The notes: generated from the sequence alone by a model not told the origin. DNA of 64,000 bases from Bacteroidota bacterium (GCA_028875875.1 JAGWUV010000016.1:1-64000); one strand, 5' to 3'; numbered from the stretch's first letter, positions 26,732 to 35,872 are shown. A program made the numbers and translations.

Positions 26732-28585
26732 ATGTCCCGCTGTGCATTGCATAAAATGGTGGATGCCGGTTTATTTAAAGTAAACCGGTTGGAAGAAGTA
26801 GAATTTATTTCTGAGAAGTATAGCTATGCTCCCATAAAAGCTGCACTAAACTTTGGTTTTCTTGTTCGTAGAAGCTATACGGACTTTTTGAAGAAAGAAA
26901 ACTATCCGTTGATAGACGTAAGGAATGAACAAATTGATGAGGTATATATTAATCAATGCGACATACAGCACTTAAATTCTTTCTTATATCTGCCTTTGCG
27001 AAAAGATACTGAAGGCAATCTCTTAATTGCGGCAGCCGACCCCCTGGATGAAAAACTTGAAAAAAGCCTTATCGTAAAATTCAAAATGCCTGTTAAAATG
27101 CTGGCAGCATCCGATTTGGATATCATTTGGCTGGCTCACAAATTAAGAGGTGAATTTCATGTAAAAGAAGCTGTTTTTAGCCTCATGCGTAAAGATCCGG
27201 CTAGTTCCGGACTGGTAACGTTCACTAATGCCCAGTTGATATTCATTTTCGGGTTTCTGGCATTTACGTTTATTATGCTAATCCTGTTCTTTATTCCAAC
27301 GATCATTGTAATCAACCTTCTTTCTAGTGTTATCTTCTTATTTTCTATTCTTTTCAAACTTTATCTTGCGTTAAAAGGCTCCATGTCAGAACTGCATGAG
27401 GTTGTAACAAAAGAGGATATTAAGAAAGTTAAAGAAGAAACACTGCCGGTTTACACGATTTTGTTGCCTGTTTATAAGGAAGATAAACTGATCAGGAAAC
27501 TGATATGGAATCTGCGAAGCCTTGATTATCCCAGAAGTAAGCTCGATGTGAAACTTTTGATAGAAGAAGATGATGATAAAACCTTGAATGCCTTACGTGA
27601 ACTGGATTTTCCTGCCAACTTCGAAGTTATTGTGGTGCCTTTTCATATGCCGAAAACGAAACCCAAAGCATGCAATTATGGTCTATTCTTTTCAAGAGGC
27701 GAGTATCTTACCATTTATGATGCCGAAGATGTACCGGATTCAAACCAATTGAAAAAAGTAGTGGTGTTATTCCGCAGGTTGCCCGAAGAATTTGTAGTAG
27801 TGCAGGGTGCCTTGAACTATTTTAATAAAAATGAGAACCTGCTTACACGCATGTTTACACTGGAATATTCTTATTGGTTTGATTATATGTTGCCCGGTCT
27901 TGAAACTTTAGATGTTCCCATTCCATTGGGAGGAACCAGCAATCATTTTAAACTGGATAAGCTTATTGAGCTTGGTGCGTGGGATCCGTTTAACGTTACA
28001 GAAGATGCGGATTTAGGAGTTCGGGTATATGATAAGGGGTATAAAATTGGTGTGGCTAACAGTACCACATTGGAAGAGGCCAATAATGAATTTTTTAACT
28101 GGATCCGCCAGCGCTCAAGATGGATCAAAGGATATATGCAAACGTACCTTGTACATATGCGTAATCCTGTTAAACTGGTACGAAGGATTGGGTGGGGTGG
28201 TTTCTTTGGATTCAACTTTTTTATTGGAGGAACTTCATTTACATTCCTGTTATATCCGGTGTTGTTATTCTTTTTTGTACTGTATCTTATTTTCAAATTT
28301 GCAGGTATTAGAGAAGTATTCCCTGACTGGGTACTTTATGTTTCTATCTTTAATTTCATTGCAGGAAATGTGCTGATGGTGTATGTAAATATGTTAGCAG
28401 TATTTAAAAGAAGGTATTATGAGCTGATCTTGTTTGCAATACTTAATCCCATTTACTGGTTAATGCATTCAAGGGCAGCTTATAAAGGATTATGGCAATT
28501 AATTACCAAGCCTTTTTATTGGGAAAAAACAAATCATGGACTAACAAAAGTTTCTGTATCAAGCAGTGCGTCTGCAGTTACTTAA
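26732..28585 (+). CDS. GT2 beta-glycan synthase with N-terminal GspE/MshEN-like domain
   Basis: Processive family 2 glycosyltransferase, the presumed catalytic subunit of the locus. Residues ~1-150 resemble the T2SSE_N/MshEN domain of GspE and PilB (PLRKDTEGNLLIAAADPLDEKLEKSL is its most recognisable stretch). Two membrane helices follow (~165-210), then the GT-A domain with D330-AED, the acid pair E424-DADLG and the product-channel motif Q460-RSRW464, then about four C-terminal helices. No PilZ domain is present. MshEN domains bind c-di-GMP in some proteins, so the N-domain could replace PilZ as a switch; this is inference. The architecture resembles XagB-type glycan synthases. Length 617 aa. 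The product (cellulose or another beta-glucan) cannot be told. Confidence 0.87.
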   Translation: MSRCALHKMVDAGLFKVNRLEEVEFISEKYSYAPIKAALNFGFLVRRSYTDFLKKENYPLIDVRNEQIDEVYINQCDIQHLNSFLYLPLRKDTEGNLLIAAADPLDEKLEKSLIVKFKMPVKMLAASDLDIIWLAHKLRGEFHVKEAVFSLMRKDPASSGLVTFTNAQLIFIFGFLAFTFIMLILFFIPTIIVINLLSSVIFLFSILFKLYLALKGSMSELHEVVTKEDIKKVKEETLPVYTILLPVYKEDKLIRKLIWNLRSLDYPRSKLDVKLLIEEDDDKTLNALRELDFPANFEVIVVPFHMPKTKPKACNYGLFFSRGEYLTIYDAEDVPDSNQLKKVVVLFRRLPEEFVVVQGALNYFNKNENLLTRMFTLEYSYWFDYMLPGLETLDVPIPLGGTSNHFKLDKLIELGAWDPFNVTEDADLGVRVYDKGYKIGVANSTTLEEANNEFFNWIRQRSRWIKGYMQTYLVHMRNPVKLVRRIGWGGFFGFNFFIGGTSFTFLLYPVLLFFFVLYLIFKFAGIREVFPDWVLYVSIFNFIAGNVLMVYVNMLAVFKRRYYELILFAILNPIYWLMHSRAAYKGLWQLITKPFYWEKTNHGLTKVSVSSSASAVT

Positions 28586-28588
28586 TCT

Positions 28589-30160
28589 ATGGACTTTCTT
28601 AAAAAGTATATATCGATCTTCATCTCAATTTTATTACTCGGGTATTACCTGGTAATAGCATGGGCTTTGCATCGCTCGGGCTTTGAACATTCAGAAGCTT
28701 TGTTTGTGGCAGAGAAGATTAAGCTTTTATTTGAATCAAGTCAGAATACACTGCTCACTTTAGGTACTACTTTTCCAAGTCTTATCTTTTTATCATCTGC
28801 AGTATTTACTCCATTCGGATATCCTTTTGCACCAGTATTAGCATCGGTAATATTTACAGTTTTACTTTTTCTATACCTGTTAAATGATTTTGATAGTTCT
28901 GCATTACCACGGAAGGTTTTTATTCCTATTTTATTGCTGTTGTTTGTTTTTCATCCGGGATTTATTTATAGCGCCGTTTCGGGAAGAGGCGTAGCAGCTA
29001 TTCTTTTTTTCTTCTACATGGTATTCAGAAGTTTGTTTAAGTATTACAATACACAAACAACCTTCTATCTTTCTATGGCAAGTATTTTTCTGGCTTGTCT
29101 TATTTTTTCAGATTTTAATTTTATCTGGCTGATCTTATCTTTTATCCCTTTTATTTTTCTTGTTTCTTTAGAAGGGCTTAAAGTATCAAAAGATCAATCA
29201 CCCATATTTCAATATTTCGAAGCGTTGAATATACGTTCTCAAAGAAGAAAATTGGTAAACAGAACAGTAGCCATTTATATCATCATTTTCTTATTGCCTT
29301 TAGGTGCTATTTATTTGTTTAGAACCCTGAACTACACACACGCCGGTGATGCTACCTATTTCTTAACCAGTCAATACGCTAACTGGCATGTTACCGGAAA
29401 TGAAACAGTTGGGGGCATGATAGCGAATGGTAATGATGTAGATGTGCCTGAACAATCGCAGATCATATTACAGGCTTATATTTTACTGCTAACACCAATG
29501 CTTATTTTGGTTTTCTTTTTATTTAAAGGAAAATTATATGAATTATTTACACTGTTAGCACCTTTTGTTCTTATATCTGTAATTCTTTTAAACGTTCAGT
29601 ATTACATCACCATCGAGTATTTTATGATATTCCTTGTGTTGGCCTTGTTGGGCATTTGTATTTATGCAGGGAAACGATATACTTCTAAAATGATGTATCC
29701 GATTATATTGGGTGTTGCTATTCTTAATGTATTCACAGGTATCTATTATTTCAATAATACTGATGATGCGGAGGAAAAATTTTTCTTTGCAAAACTGAAG
29801 GACTCACGTAAATGGAGAAATGAGAGGAACTCGAGTGAAGAATACCAGTTAGCTGCCTATATTTCAGATCTTGCTGATGAAACACATCGTATTTTAATGG
29901 ATGATGCTGCTGCTTATAAAATAATGGCACATATGCGTTCATTGAAATCTGTTATCATGCCTATTGATAATAATTTTATCACTGTAGTAGAAAACCCGAA
30001 AGTAGGGGCCAGGTTTATTTGTGTAGCAAAGAATAATAACAGGTTAAAGAGCTTTACCGTTTTGAATGAGTTTAATATAAATAAGATGGCCGAACGGCAA
30101 GAATTTGTGCCTATGCTAATGTTTGAAACAAAGCACTGGGCCGTTTACAAGGTTATTTAA
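28589..30160 (+). CDS. polytopic membrane protein of the glycan locus, function unknown
   Basis: Starts 3 bases after the synthase stop, so it is certainly co-transcribed. About ten to eleven hydrophobic helices over residues 1-395 are followed by a soluble C-terminal domain of ~130 residues (from DDAEEKFFFAKLKDSRKW). The GT-C-like topology (large helical N-part, soluble tail) suggests a lipid-linked sugar transferase or a polysaccharide transport/modification subunit, but I see no catalytic motif I can name. It ends 8 bases inside the convergent prmC gene. Confidence 0.75.
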   Translation: MDFLKKYISIFISILLLGYYLVIAWALHRSGFEHSEALFVAEKIKLLFESSQNTLLTLGTTFPSLIFLSSAVFTPFGYPFAPVLASVIFTVLLFLYLLNDFDSSALPRKVFIPILLLLFVFHPGFIYSAVSGRGVAAILFFFYMVFRSLFKYYNTQTTFYLSMASIFLACLIFSDFNFIWLILSFIPFIFLVSLEGLKVSKDQSPIFQYFEALNIRSQRRKLVNRTVAIYIIIFLLPLGAIYLFRTLNYTHAGDATYFLTSQYANWHVTGNETVGGMIANGNDVDVPEQSQIILQAYILLLTPMLILVFFLFKGKLYELFTLLAPFVLISVILLNVQYYITIEYFMIFLVLALLGICIYAGKRYTSKMMYPIILGVAILNVFTGIYYFNNTDDAEEKFFFAKLKDSRKWRNERNSSEEYQLAAYISDLADETHRILMDDAAAYKIMAHMRSLKSVIMPIDNNFITVVENPKVGARFICVAKNNNRLKSFTVLNEFNINKMAERQEFVPMLMFETKHWAVYKVI

Positions 30161-31004
30161 AAGCTTTCAGCATTCTGTCTTTACCCTGCATGTCCTTCTT
30201 TAAAACTGTGTTGAAACTAAAAGATTGGAATAATGCTTCAGTTTCTTTGCCTAACATTTCATTGAGTTCCAAATAAATTTCCCCATTTGCAAGCAGATGT
30301 TCTTTGGAAAATAACGCTATGTTTCTGTAAAAAATTAAAGGATCATCGTCTGTTACGAATAAAGCCTGGTGCGGTTCATAGTTTACTACATGTTGCCTCA
30401 TATCATTCTTCTCCCGGTATTTGATATAAGGAGGGTTGCTTACTATGATATTAAATTTACCAAGCTTCTTTCTATCATTCTCCTCAAGAAAATTGGTTAA
30501 ATGAAAGTCAACCGTTGCATTATTTCGGTGTGCATTTTTTTTAGCAATCTGCAGAGCAGTCTCGCTCACATCAATGGCAGAGATATTGTTCTGAGGCAAC
30601 ATTCGTTTTAGCGAAACAGCAATACAACCACTACCTGTGCCAATATCAATGATGCTAAGTACTTGTTCGTTTTCTTTGTGTTCACTAATGATCCATTCGG
30701 TTAGTTCCTCAGTTTCCGGTCTTGGTATTAGTACAGCTTCATTTACCTTAAACTCCATACCTGCAAACCAAGTTTTTCCAAGAACATACTGTACAGGTTT
30801 TTGTTCCAATAATTCCTTGCTACATATGGAAAATTTTTCTTCCTGTTGTGCCGTCAGTACTTCTTCTTTATGAAGCAAGCGTTCTGCCTTAGAGTAGCCC
30901 GTGATGGCTTCAATGATCATATGGCTGATCTCTTTGGCTTCTCTTTCATCATAATAGCCGGTAAGCTGTGAAGCCAGTTGTAAAAATGCTTGCTGAACGG
31001 TCAT
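30153..31004 (-). CDS. prmC: release factor glutamine methyltransferase PrmC
   Basis: Methylates the GGQ glutamine of peptide-chain release factors with AdoMet. It has an N-terminal helical domain (~1-80), then a class I methyltransferase fold with VLIPRPETEEL, SIIDIGTGSGCIAVSL and the catalytic NPPY in NIIVSNPPYI. The C-terminus is short and ends MQGKDRMLKAFK. Length 283 aa, normal. The 3' end overlaps the last gene of the glycan operon by 8 bases. The start at 31004 is 55 bases from the ribD start, and the promoters are divergent. Confidence 0.95.
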   Translation of the reverse strand: MTVQQAFLQLASQLTGYYDEREAKEISHMIIEAITGYSKAERLLHKEEVLTAQQEEKFSICSKELLEQKPVQYVLGKTWFAGMEFKVNEAVLIPRPETEELTEWIISEHKENEQVLSIIDIGTGSGCIAVSLKRMLPQNNISAIDVSETALQIAKKNAHRNNATVDFHLTNFLEENDRKKLGKFNIIVSNPPYIKYREKNDMRQHVVNYEPHQALFVTDDDPLIFYRNIALFSKEHLLANGEIYLELNEMLGKETEALFQSFSFNTVLKKDMQGKDRMLKAFK

Positions 31005-31037
31005 GTTGCAATGATAGTATCAATTCAGCTATTTTTG
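31005..31037 (+). promoter_or_regulatory. Bacteroidetes-type promoter of ribD
   Basis: GTTG at 31005-31008, 21 bases, then TATTTTTG (TAnnTTTG) at 31030-31037. Predicted start near 31043-31045, ~16 bases before the TTG start codon of ribD, which supports that start. Confidence 0.55.
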
Positions 31038-31059
31038 CTGCTCAGTAAGCTAAAAAGTA

Positions 31060-32103
31060 TTGTCCAGTCACGAACACTACATGCACCGTTGTATAGCGCT
31101 TGCCCTTTTAGGTAAGGGTAGGGTGGCTCCCAATCCTATGGTTGGTGCTGTGTTGGTATACGAAGGAAGAATTATCGGAGAGGGATATCATCAGTATTAT
31201 GGACAGGCTCATGCCGAAGTGAATTGTCTTAACAGTGTATTGCCTCAAGATCGTCACCTGATTGTAAAATCAACTTTATATGTGTCGTTGGAGCCTTGTG
31301 CTCATTTCGGGAAAACACCGCCTTGCAGTAACTTGATTATTGAGAATAATATTCCTACAGTTGTAATTGGCTGTAGAGATCCTTTTGAACAGGTAAATGG
31401 TAAAGGGATTGAAAAATTAAAAGCTGCCGGTATTGAGGTTATATTGGGTGTACTGGAAGAAGAATGTATTGCACTCAACATAAGGTTCTTTACCTTTTAT
31501 ACAAAGAAAAGGCCATATGTGATTCTGAAATGGGCTCAAACCGGTGATGGTTTTATTGGTAAGACGAGTGGGTCTCAATTGAAAATCTCAAATATATACA
31601 GCGATCGACTTGTACATCGATGGAGAAGTGAAGAGGCCGCTATTTTAGTTGGAAAAAATACGGCTAAGAATGATGATCCATCGTTGAATGTTCGATTGTG
31701 GAAAGGGAAAGATCCTGTTAGACTTGTGATTGATAAACGACTTGAGTTATCCTTAGATCTTCGTATGCTAAATGGTCAGCAGCGAACTGTAGTGTTTAAT
31801 TATGAGCGAACGGAGCTTGTTGGAAATGTGTCTTATTATCGGTTACAAGAAGCAAATGACCTGGTGGAACAAATACTTGCTGCCTGTTATGAACTTAAGT
31901 TACAAAGTGTTTTGGTAGAAGGCGGCGGCAGTTTGCTTCAATCTTTTATTGACAGTGGTTTTTGGGATGAAGCATATATCATTACCAATAAAACCTTGAT
32001 GGGGTATAATGGGGTAAAAGCCCCAAGGCTGAATGAAAGTGCAAAGCTGTTGAAAGAAGAAAGTTTAAAAGAAGATATGATTCAACATTACAGTAAACAA
32101 TGA
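31060..32103 (+). CDS. ribD: bifunctional riboflavin biosynthesis deaminase/reductase RibD
   Basis: Deaminates the pyrimidine intermediate and then reduces its ribosyl group, steps 2 and 3 of riboflavin synthesis. The N-terminal deaminase has HAEVN and PCAHFGKTPPCSNLI, the zinc ligands and catalytic Glu. The C-terminal reductase has LKWAQTGDGFIG, a typical NADPH-binding core and VLVEGGGSLLQSFI. I take the TTG at 31060 as start because the family N-terminus (HEHYMHRCIALALLGKGRVAPNP) needs the residues before the first ATG at 31081. Length 347 aa. It overlaps the next gene by 4 bases (ATGA). Confidence 0.95.
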   Translation: MSSHEHYMHRCIALALLGKGRVAPNPMVGAVLVYEGRIIGEGYHQYYGQAHAEVNCLNSVLPQDRHLIVKSTLYVSLEPCAHFGKTPPCSNLIIENNIPTVVIGCRDPFEQVNGKGIEKLKAAGIEVILGVLEEECIALNIRFFTFYTKKRPYVILKWAQTGDGFIGKTSGSQLKISNIYSDRLVHRWRSEEAAILVGKNTAKNDDPSLNVRLWKGKDPVRLVIDKRLELSLDLRMLNGQQRTVVFNYERTELVGNVSYYRLQEANDLVEQILAACYELKLQSVLVEGGGSLLQSFIDSGFWDEAYIITNKTLMGYNGVKAPRLNESAKLLKEESLKEDMIQHYSKQ

Positions 32104-32711
32104 AAATGGCTTTAGCAGATTATTACTATACCATTGGCCAAAACACTTCGGCGGAATTTAAGGATCGGGGTAGCCGCTTCATTGCGTATGCTTATCCCAT
32201 TCAATCCAAAGAAGAAACTAAACAATTGTTGCAAGATTTAAAAAAGCAGCATCCCAAGGCTGTGCATCATTGCTTTGCTTATAGGGTTGGATTAGATGGA
32301 AATGATTTTAGGATGAATGATGATGGTGAACCCTCCGGCTCTGCGGGTAAACCAATTCTTGGACAAATCGACAGTAAACAGCTAACAAATGTTTTTATAG
32401 TTGTGGTGCGGTATTTTGGAGGAACATTATTGGGCGTTCCCGGACTGATCAATGCATATAAAACGGCATCTGCACTTGCCTTGCAATTAACCCCAATTAT
32501 TCAGAAACCTGTTGAGATGCTGTATGAATTGCAGTTTGATTACACAAGGATGAATGAAGTGATGATCATTGTGAAGCAGTTTAATTGCACCGTAATAAAA
32601 CAGGAGATGCAATTGTTTTGTTTATTAACGATTGGTATTCCTAAAGCTAGGCTTGATGATGTATTATATCGCTTTAACGATATGCATACGGTGTCATTCA
32701 AAAAAATCTGA
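32100..32711 (+). CDS. YigZ/IMPACT family protein
   Basis: Homologue of YigZ and eukaryotic IMPACT (UPF0029). The N-terminal domain has FKDRGSRFIAYAYPI, HHCFAYR, DDGEPSGSAGKPIL and VVRYFGGTLLGVPGLINAYKTAS, all hallmarks. The ~70-residue C-terminal DUF1949-like domain follows. Length 203 aa, typical. The molecular role is not settled for the bacterial family; a link to nucleic acid binding or translation has been suggested. It is co-transcribed with ribD (4-base overlap) and ends 2 bases from the convergent YdcF-like gene. Confidence 0.92.
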   Translation: MKMALADYYYTIGQNTSAEFKDRGSRFIAYAYPIQSKEETKQLLQDLKKQHPKAVHHCFAYRVGLDGNDFRMNDDGEPSGSAGKPILGQIDSKQLTNVFIVVVRYFGGTLLGVPGLINAYKTASALALQLTPIIQKPVEMLYELQFDYTRMNEVMIIVKQFNCTVIKQEMQLFCLLTIGIPKARLDDVLYRFNDMHTVSFKKI

Positions 32712-32713
32712 AC

Positions 32714-33475
32714 CTAAGCTTTTCCTGTAAGCTTATATACCTGGTAACCTATAATTTCTTTGATGAATGAAGGCCAGCCAGCTAAAGGTTCCTCCGATGG
32801 TATGAAATCTGTTGCTGATAGTTTTTTTTCCATCCCTTTGTAGTCGCATGGATATCCAATAGTTGCTATGCCTACCTTCTTAAATACAGCCAATGCCCTT
32901 GGCATATGCATAGCAGAAGTAATTAAAATAAGCGGTTCTTTTAAATGAAGATGTGACAGAATTTCTTTTGAATAAGTTGCATTTTCAAACGTGTTCCTTG
33001 ATTGTGTTTCAATAATAATATTACTGGCTGGAATACCGCTGCTGATAAGTTCTTGTTGTAGAGCAGTAGCTTCAACAGGTTCATCTTTTTCAGTAAGAAC
33101 CTTACCTACACCGCCGCTAACAATAATTTTTTTGATAATGCCTTTGTGATACAATTCTTCCGTTTGTATAAAACGATCAGCCGTTCCTCCGAAGAACCAT
33201 TGATGATGTTTATCAAAAGTACCCATGCCTCCTAATATAATACCGGCATCATATTGAACATGCGGCCCAATCACAGTTGGAGCAGGTTGCCATTTTACTA
33301 AAAGCGTATTAAAGAGAAAGGGATTGGTGAAAATAATAAGTATCGCTATAATGCTTATTCTAAGTTTCTTTTTTACCGATGACTTACGGCTTATCATAAG
33401 CCATACACCCAATAATATGACCCACCAAAGGGGGGACAGTAAAAACAATAAAATTTTGGAGAGAATAAAAAACAT
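32714..33475 (-). CDS. YdcF/ElyC-like DUF218 membrane protein
   Basis: Two N-terminal membrane helices (~1-60, LLFLLSPLWWVILLGVWLM and IIAILIIFTNPFLF) precede a periplasmic DUF218 domain with DAGIILGGMGTFD, RFIQTEELYHKGIIKKIIVSGG, ETQSRNTFENATYS and LITSAMHMPRALAVFKKVGI. This is the ElyC/SanA-type arrangement associated with envelope and lipid-carrier metabolism in E. coli. Length 253 aa. A terminator for the upstream hbd gene lies just before its start. Confidence 0.88.
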   Translation of the reverse strand: MFFILSKILLFLLSPLWWVILLGVWLMISRKSSVKKKLRISIIAILIIFTNPFLFNTLLVKWQPAPTVIGPHVQYDAGIILGGMGTFDKHHQWFFGGTADRFIQTEELYHKGIIKKIIVSGGVGKVLTEKDEPVEATALQQELISSGIPASNIIIETQSRNTFENATYSKEILSHLHLKEPLILITSAMHMPRALAVFKKVGIATIGYPCDYKGMEKKLSATDFIPSEEPLAGWPSFIKEIIGYQVYKLTGKA

Positions 33476-33487
33476 AAATGATTTTGG

Positions 33488-33526
33488 TAAAAATAAAACA
33501 GCCGCAACAAATGAGGCTGTTATTTT
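33488..33526 (-). terminator. Rho-independent terminator of the hydroxyacyl-CoA dehydrogenase gene
   Basis: Stem AACAGCC/GGCTGTT (33497-33503 with 33515-33521) with A/T extension and a TTTTATTTTT run on the minus strand. It lies just after the stop at 33541. Confidence 0.75.
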
Positions 33527-33540
33527 ATGTATTAGCTTGA

Positions 33541-34434
33541 TTATACACTAAAACTTTTGCTTACCACAAGTTCTTTGCTGCCTTTGGAATATATGTAAAA
33601 TCCTTCTCCAGATTTTACACCCAGCTTGCCTGCGGTAACCATTTTCTTAAGTAAGGGGCATGGGGCATATTTCGGATTGCCAAAACCTTCATGCAATACA
33701 TTTAAAATACTTAGGCAAACATCTAATCCTATAAAATCTGCTAATTGAAGTGGTCCCATGGGATGAGCCATTCCGAGCTTCATGATTGTATCAATTTCGT
33801 GTACACCAGCAATTCCCTCATACAAGCTGAAAATTGCTTCATTGATCATGGGCATCAGAATACGGTTAGCAATAAAGCCCGGATAGTCATTTACTACACA
33901 GGGTACTTTATTGAGTTGCTCACTTAGGGTAATAATTTTTTCCGTTACAGCCCTGTCTGTTGCATAACCATTGATGATTTCTACCAGCTTCATAACCGGT
34001 ACGGGATTCATGAAGTGCATGCCAATAACAAAAGCTGGCCTCGTTGTTGCCGCTGCAATTTTTGTGATGGATATGGATGAGGTGTTGGAGGCAAGTATTG
34101 CATGTGCCGGTGCCGCTTTATCTATCTCAGCAAATAAATTAAGTTTTATTGTTTCATTTTCCGTAGCCGCTTCAATCACTAAATCGGCCTTTGAAACAGC
34201 CTCTTTAATACTACTTGATGTTGTAAGCAGTGAAAGTGCCTGCTGCTTTTGCTCTTCTGTTACCGTTCCTTTACTGATTTGCCTGTCAAAATTTTTATGA
34301 ATGGTTGCAACGGCTTTTTCTAATTGTGGTTGAGAAATATCAGCCAAAACCACATTGTAATGATGTTGGATGAAAACATGAGCGATGCCATTACCCATTG
34401 TTCCTGCTCCTATTACTGCTACATTTTGTATCAT
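33541..34434 (-). CDS. 3-hydroxybutyryl-CoA dehydrogenase
   Basis: NAD(P)-dependent oxidation/reduction between 3-hydroxyacyl-CoA and 3-oxoacyl-CoA, cytoplasmic. The Rossmann motif is GAGTMGNGIAHVF, then ASNTSSISIT and the catalytic His in GMHFMNPVPVMKLVEII. The C-terminal dimerisation domain has GFIANRILMPMINEAIF and GMAHPMGPLQLADFIGLD. Length 297 aa, as for single-domain Hbd/PaaH enzymes. It has its own promoter (34460-34490) and terminator, so it is monocistronic. Physiological direction cannot be told from context. Confidence 0.94.
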   Translation of the reverse strand: MIQNVAVIGAGTMGNGIAHVFIQHHYNVVLADISQPQLEKAVATIHKNFDRQISKGTVTEEQKQQALSLLTTSSSIKEAVSKADLVIEAATENETIKLNLFAEIDKAAPAHAILASNTSSISITKIAAATTRPAFVIGMHFMNPVPVMKLVEIINGYATDRAVTEKIITLSEQLNKVPCVVNDYPGFIANRILMPMINEAIFSLYEGIAGVHEIDTIMKLGMAHPMGPLQLADFIGLDVCLSILNVLHEGFGNPKYAPCPLLKKMVTAGKLGVKSGEGFYIYSKGSKELVVSKSFSV

Positions 34435-34459
34435 AAACGCGTTTGTTCTTTGTGAAAAG

Positions 34460-34490
34460 CAAAGGTAAGGGAGGAAGAGTTGAATGCAAA
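34460..34490 (-). promoter_or_regulatory. perfect Bacteroidetes promoter (TTTG-N19-TACCTTTG)
   Basis: On the minus strand TTTG (34487-34490), exactly 19 bases, then TACCTTTG (34460-34467). Predicted start ~34453, a ~19-base leader before the dehydrogenase ATG. It matches the phylum's -33/-7 consensus at every conserved position. Confidence 0.85.
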
Positions 34491-34620
34491 CGGTTGTTAG
34501 TTTTTGTAGCTGTGTTGCTATAATTAATTGCTTAAAAAGGAGAAAAATATCATAGCTTTCTTGTAAGTAACGCGAAAAAAGTTTTTTTATATGGCTATAT
34601 AGGATAATTTTATCATTTCT

Positions 34621-34842
34621 ATGAAGAACTTCATCATTGAGAAGCTAAAAGTGCTTGAGCCAAAAGGCATTTTTAAGGTTTATATAAAACATGGCCTGAT
34701 CCACGATCCGGACTTGCTTATGCATGAAATGTATGAGCAAATCAAGCAGGATCAGGTGCAAATGACCAAGATCGTTGGTGAGGAAATGGTGTTATTGCTT
34801 ATCAACTACTTTAAAGGTCAGGACCCTCTTCCCAAAGCCTGA
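34621..34842 (+). CDS. small conserved-looking protein of unknown function (73 aa)
   Basis: A 73-residue soluble, mostly helical protein (MKNFIIEKLKVLEPKGIFKV at the start) with no signal peptide, cysteines or motif I recognise. Codon use is normal for the window. The 186-base upstream gap has no convincing promoter beyond AT-rich tracts, and downstream it is convergent with the LuxC-like gene 9 bases away. Its isolated position gives no functional hint. Confidence 0.65.
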   Translation: MKNFIIEKLKVLEPKGIFKVYIKHGLIHDPDLLMHEMYEQIKQDQVQMTKIVGEEMVLLLINYFKGQDPLPKA

Positions 34843-34851
34843 ATATCCAAT

Positions 34852-35850
34852 TTACAGCTCCGTTAAGAACTTCATAGTATCTACACCATCAGCATAATCA
34901 GATAACCCCGGTTGTTGCGCCTGTCCAAATGGGACTTGTGTGTGCCCGACAATACACTGAACATCATCTATATTTTTCAATTGATTTAATATTTCTGCCT
35001 TCTCTGTGTAATACTCATAATTTACCTGGCTAACGGGTGCAAATAAAGTAGGATTTTCAGTTAAAATAACTGATCCGTTATTCATGTAGAGCTTATTACC
35101 CATGATTAACAGTGCTAACTGGTAATCGAAATTATGTTTATACTTATGAAAATCCAGCAGGTGGTCGTACTTATGCAATGCATCGAGCAGCTTTAAAAAA
35201 TCATATCCTTGGGGTACATACAGCTTGGTAACATTTCGGCACCCAAGCCCGAAATATAATTGAATATCATCTGCTAATAATTCAAGCTCATCTTTGGTTT
35301 CAGTTCCATCCAGCACAGCAACGGAGGTTCTGTTTTTTCTGATAATATGCGGATACTTACTAAAATAGTATTCGAAATATCTACTGCTATTGTTGCTGCC
35401 TGTTGCAATATAGGCATCGCATCCTTTCAGGTTTTCGGCAAATGAAAAATAGGATGAAACATTCTTGCCCCATTCCGATAATTTTTCTATAAGATGCTTT
35501 ATTAAAACTACATCTTTAGAAGATGGCTTAATCACAGAGATGTGGCCGCTTACGAAAACACATAAGAAATCATGAAAACCCACTAAAGGAATATTACCAG
35601 CCATTACAATCCCAACCCTGGCGGCCTTATTCCCCTTTACTCCAATTTCATATTTAGTTAACCACTCATTTAAAAGTGCTTCACTTAAAAATAATTCTGC
35701 AATGTTTTCACTTGCCAGGTTAATGAAGTTAGGCGTGAACCATGGATTTTCTCTTGATGCTCTTTCTTTTATTGTAAGCCATTCCTGAGAACCTTCTTTT
35801 ATGTATTCACCTAATCTTGATAATAATTTTATTCTTTGGGGTAATATCAT
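34852..35850 (-). CDS. acyl-CoA reductase, LuxC-like
   Basis: Member of the LuxC family (aldehyde dehydrogenase superfamily), which reduces acyl-CoA or acyl groups to aldehydes with NADPH. Motifs seen are GIVMAGNIPLVGFHDFLCVFVSGH, SVIKPSSKDVVL, the nucleotide-site region IATGSNNSSRYFEYYF, the active-site Cys in YFGLGCRNVTKLYVP and FAPVSQVNYEYY. At 332 aa it is shorter than luminescence LuxC (~480), matching the compact Bacteroidetes version. No luxD/luxE partners are present, so a luminescence role is not supported. It is divergent from the ferredoxin gene. Confidence 0.85.
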   Translation of the reverse strand: MILPQRIKLLSRLGEYIKEGSQEWLTIKERASRENPWFTPNFINLASENIAELFLSEALLNEWLTKYEIGVKGNKAARVGIVMAGNIPLVGFHDFLCVFVSGHISVIKPSSKDVVLIKHLIEKLSEWGKNVSSYFSFAENLKGCDAYIATGSNNSSRYFEYYFSKYPHIIRKNRTSVAVLDGTETKDELELLADDIQLYFGLGCRNVTKLYVPQGYDFLKLLDALHKYDHLLDFHKYKHNFDYQLALLIMGNKLYMNNGSVILTENPTLFAPVSQVNYEYYTEKAEILNQLKNIDDVQCIVGHTQVPFGQAQQPGLSDYADGVDTMKFLTEL

Positions 35851-35872
35851 TTTTCTTTATTGCTTTTACTGC

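Noticed and set aside
34852-35850. Luminescence (lux) gene cluster
   Set aside because: Only a LuxC-like reductase is present; no luxA/B/D/E. The gene is common in non-luminous Bacteroidota.
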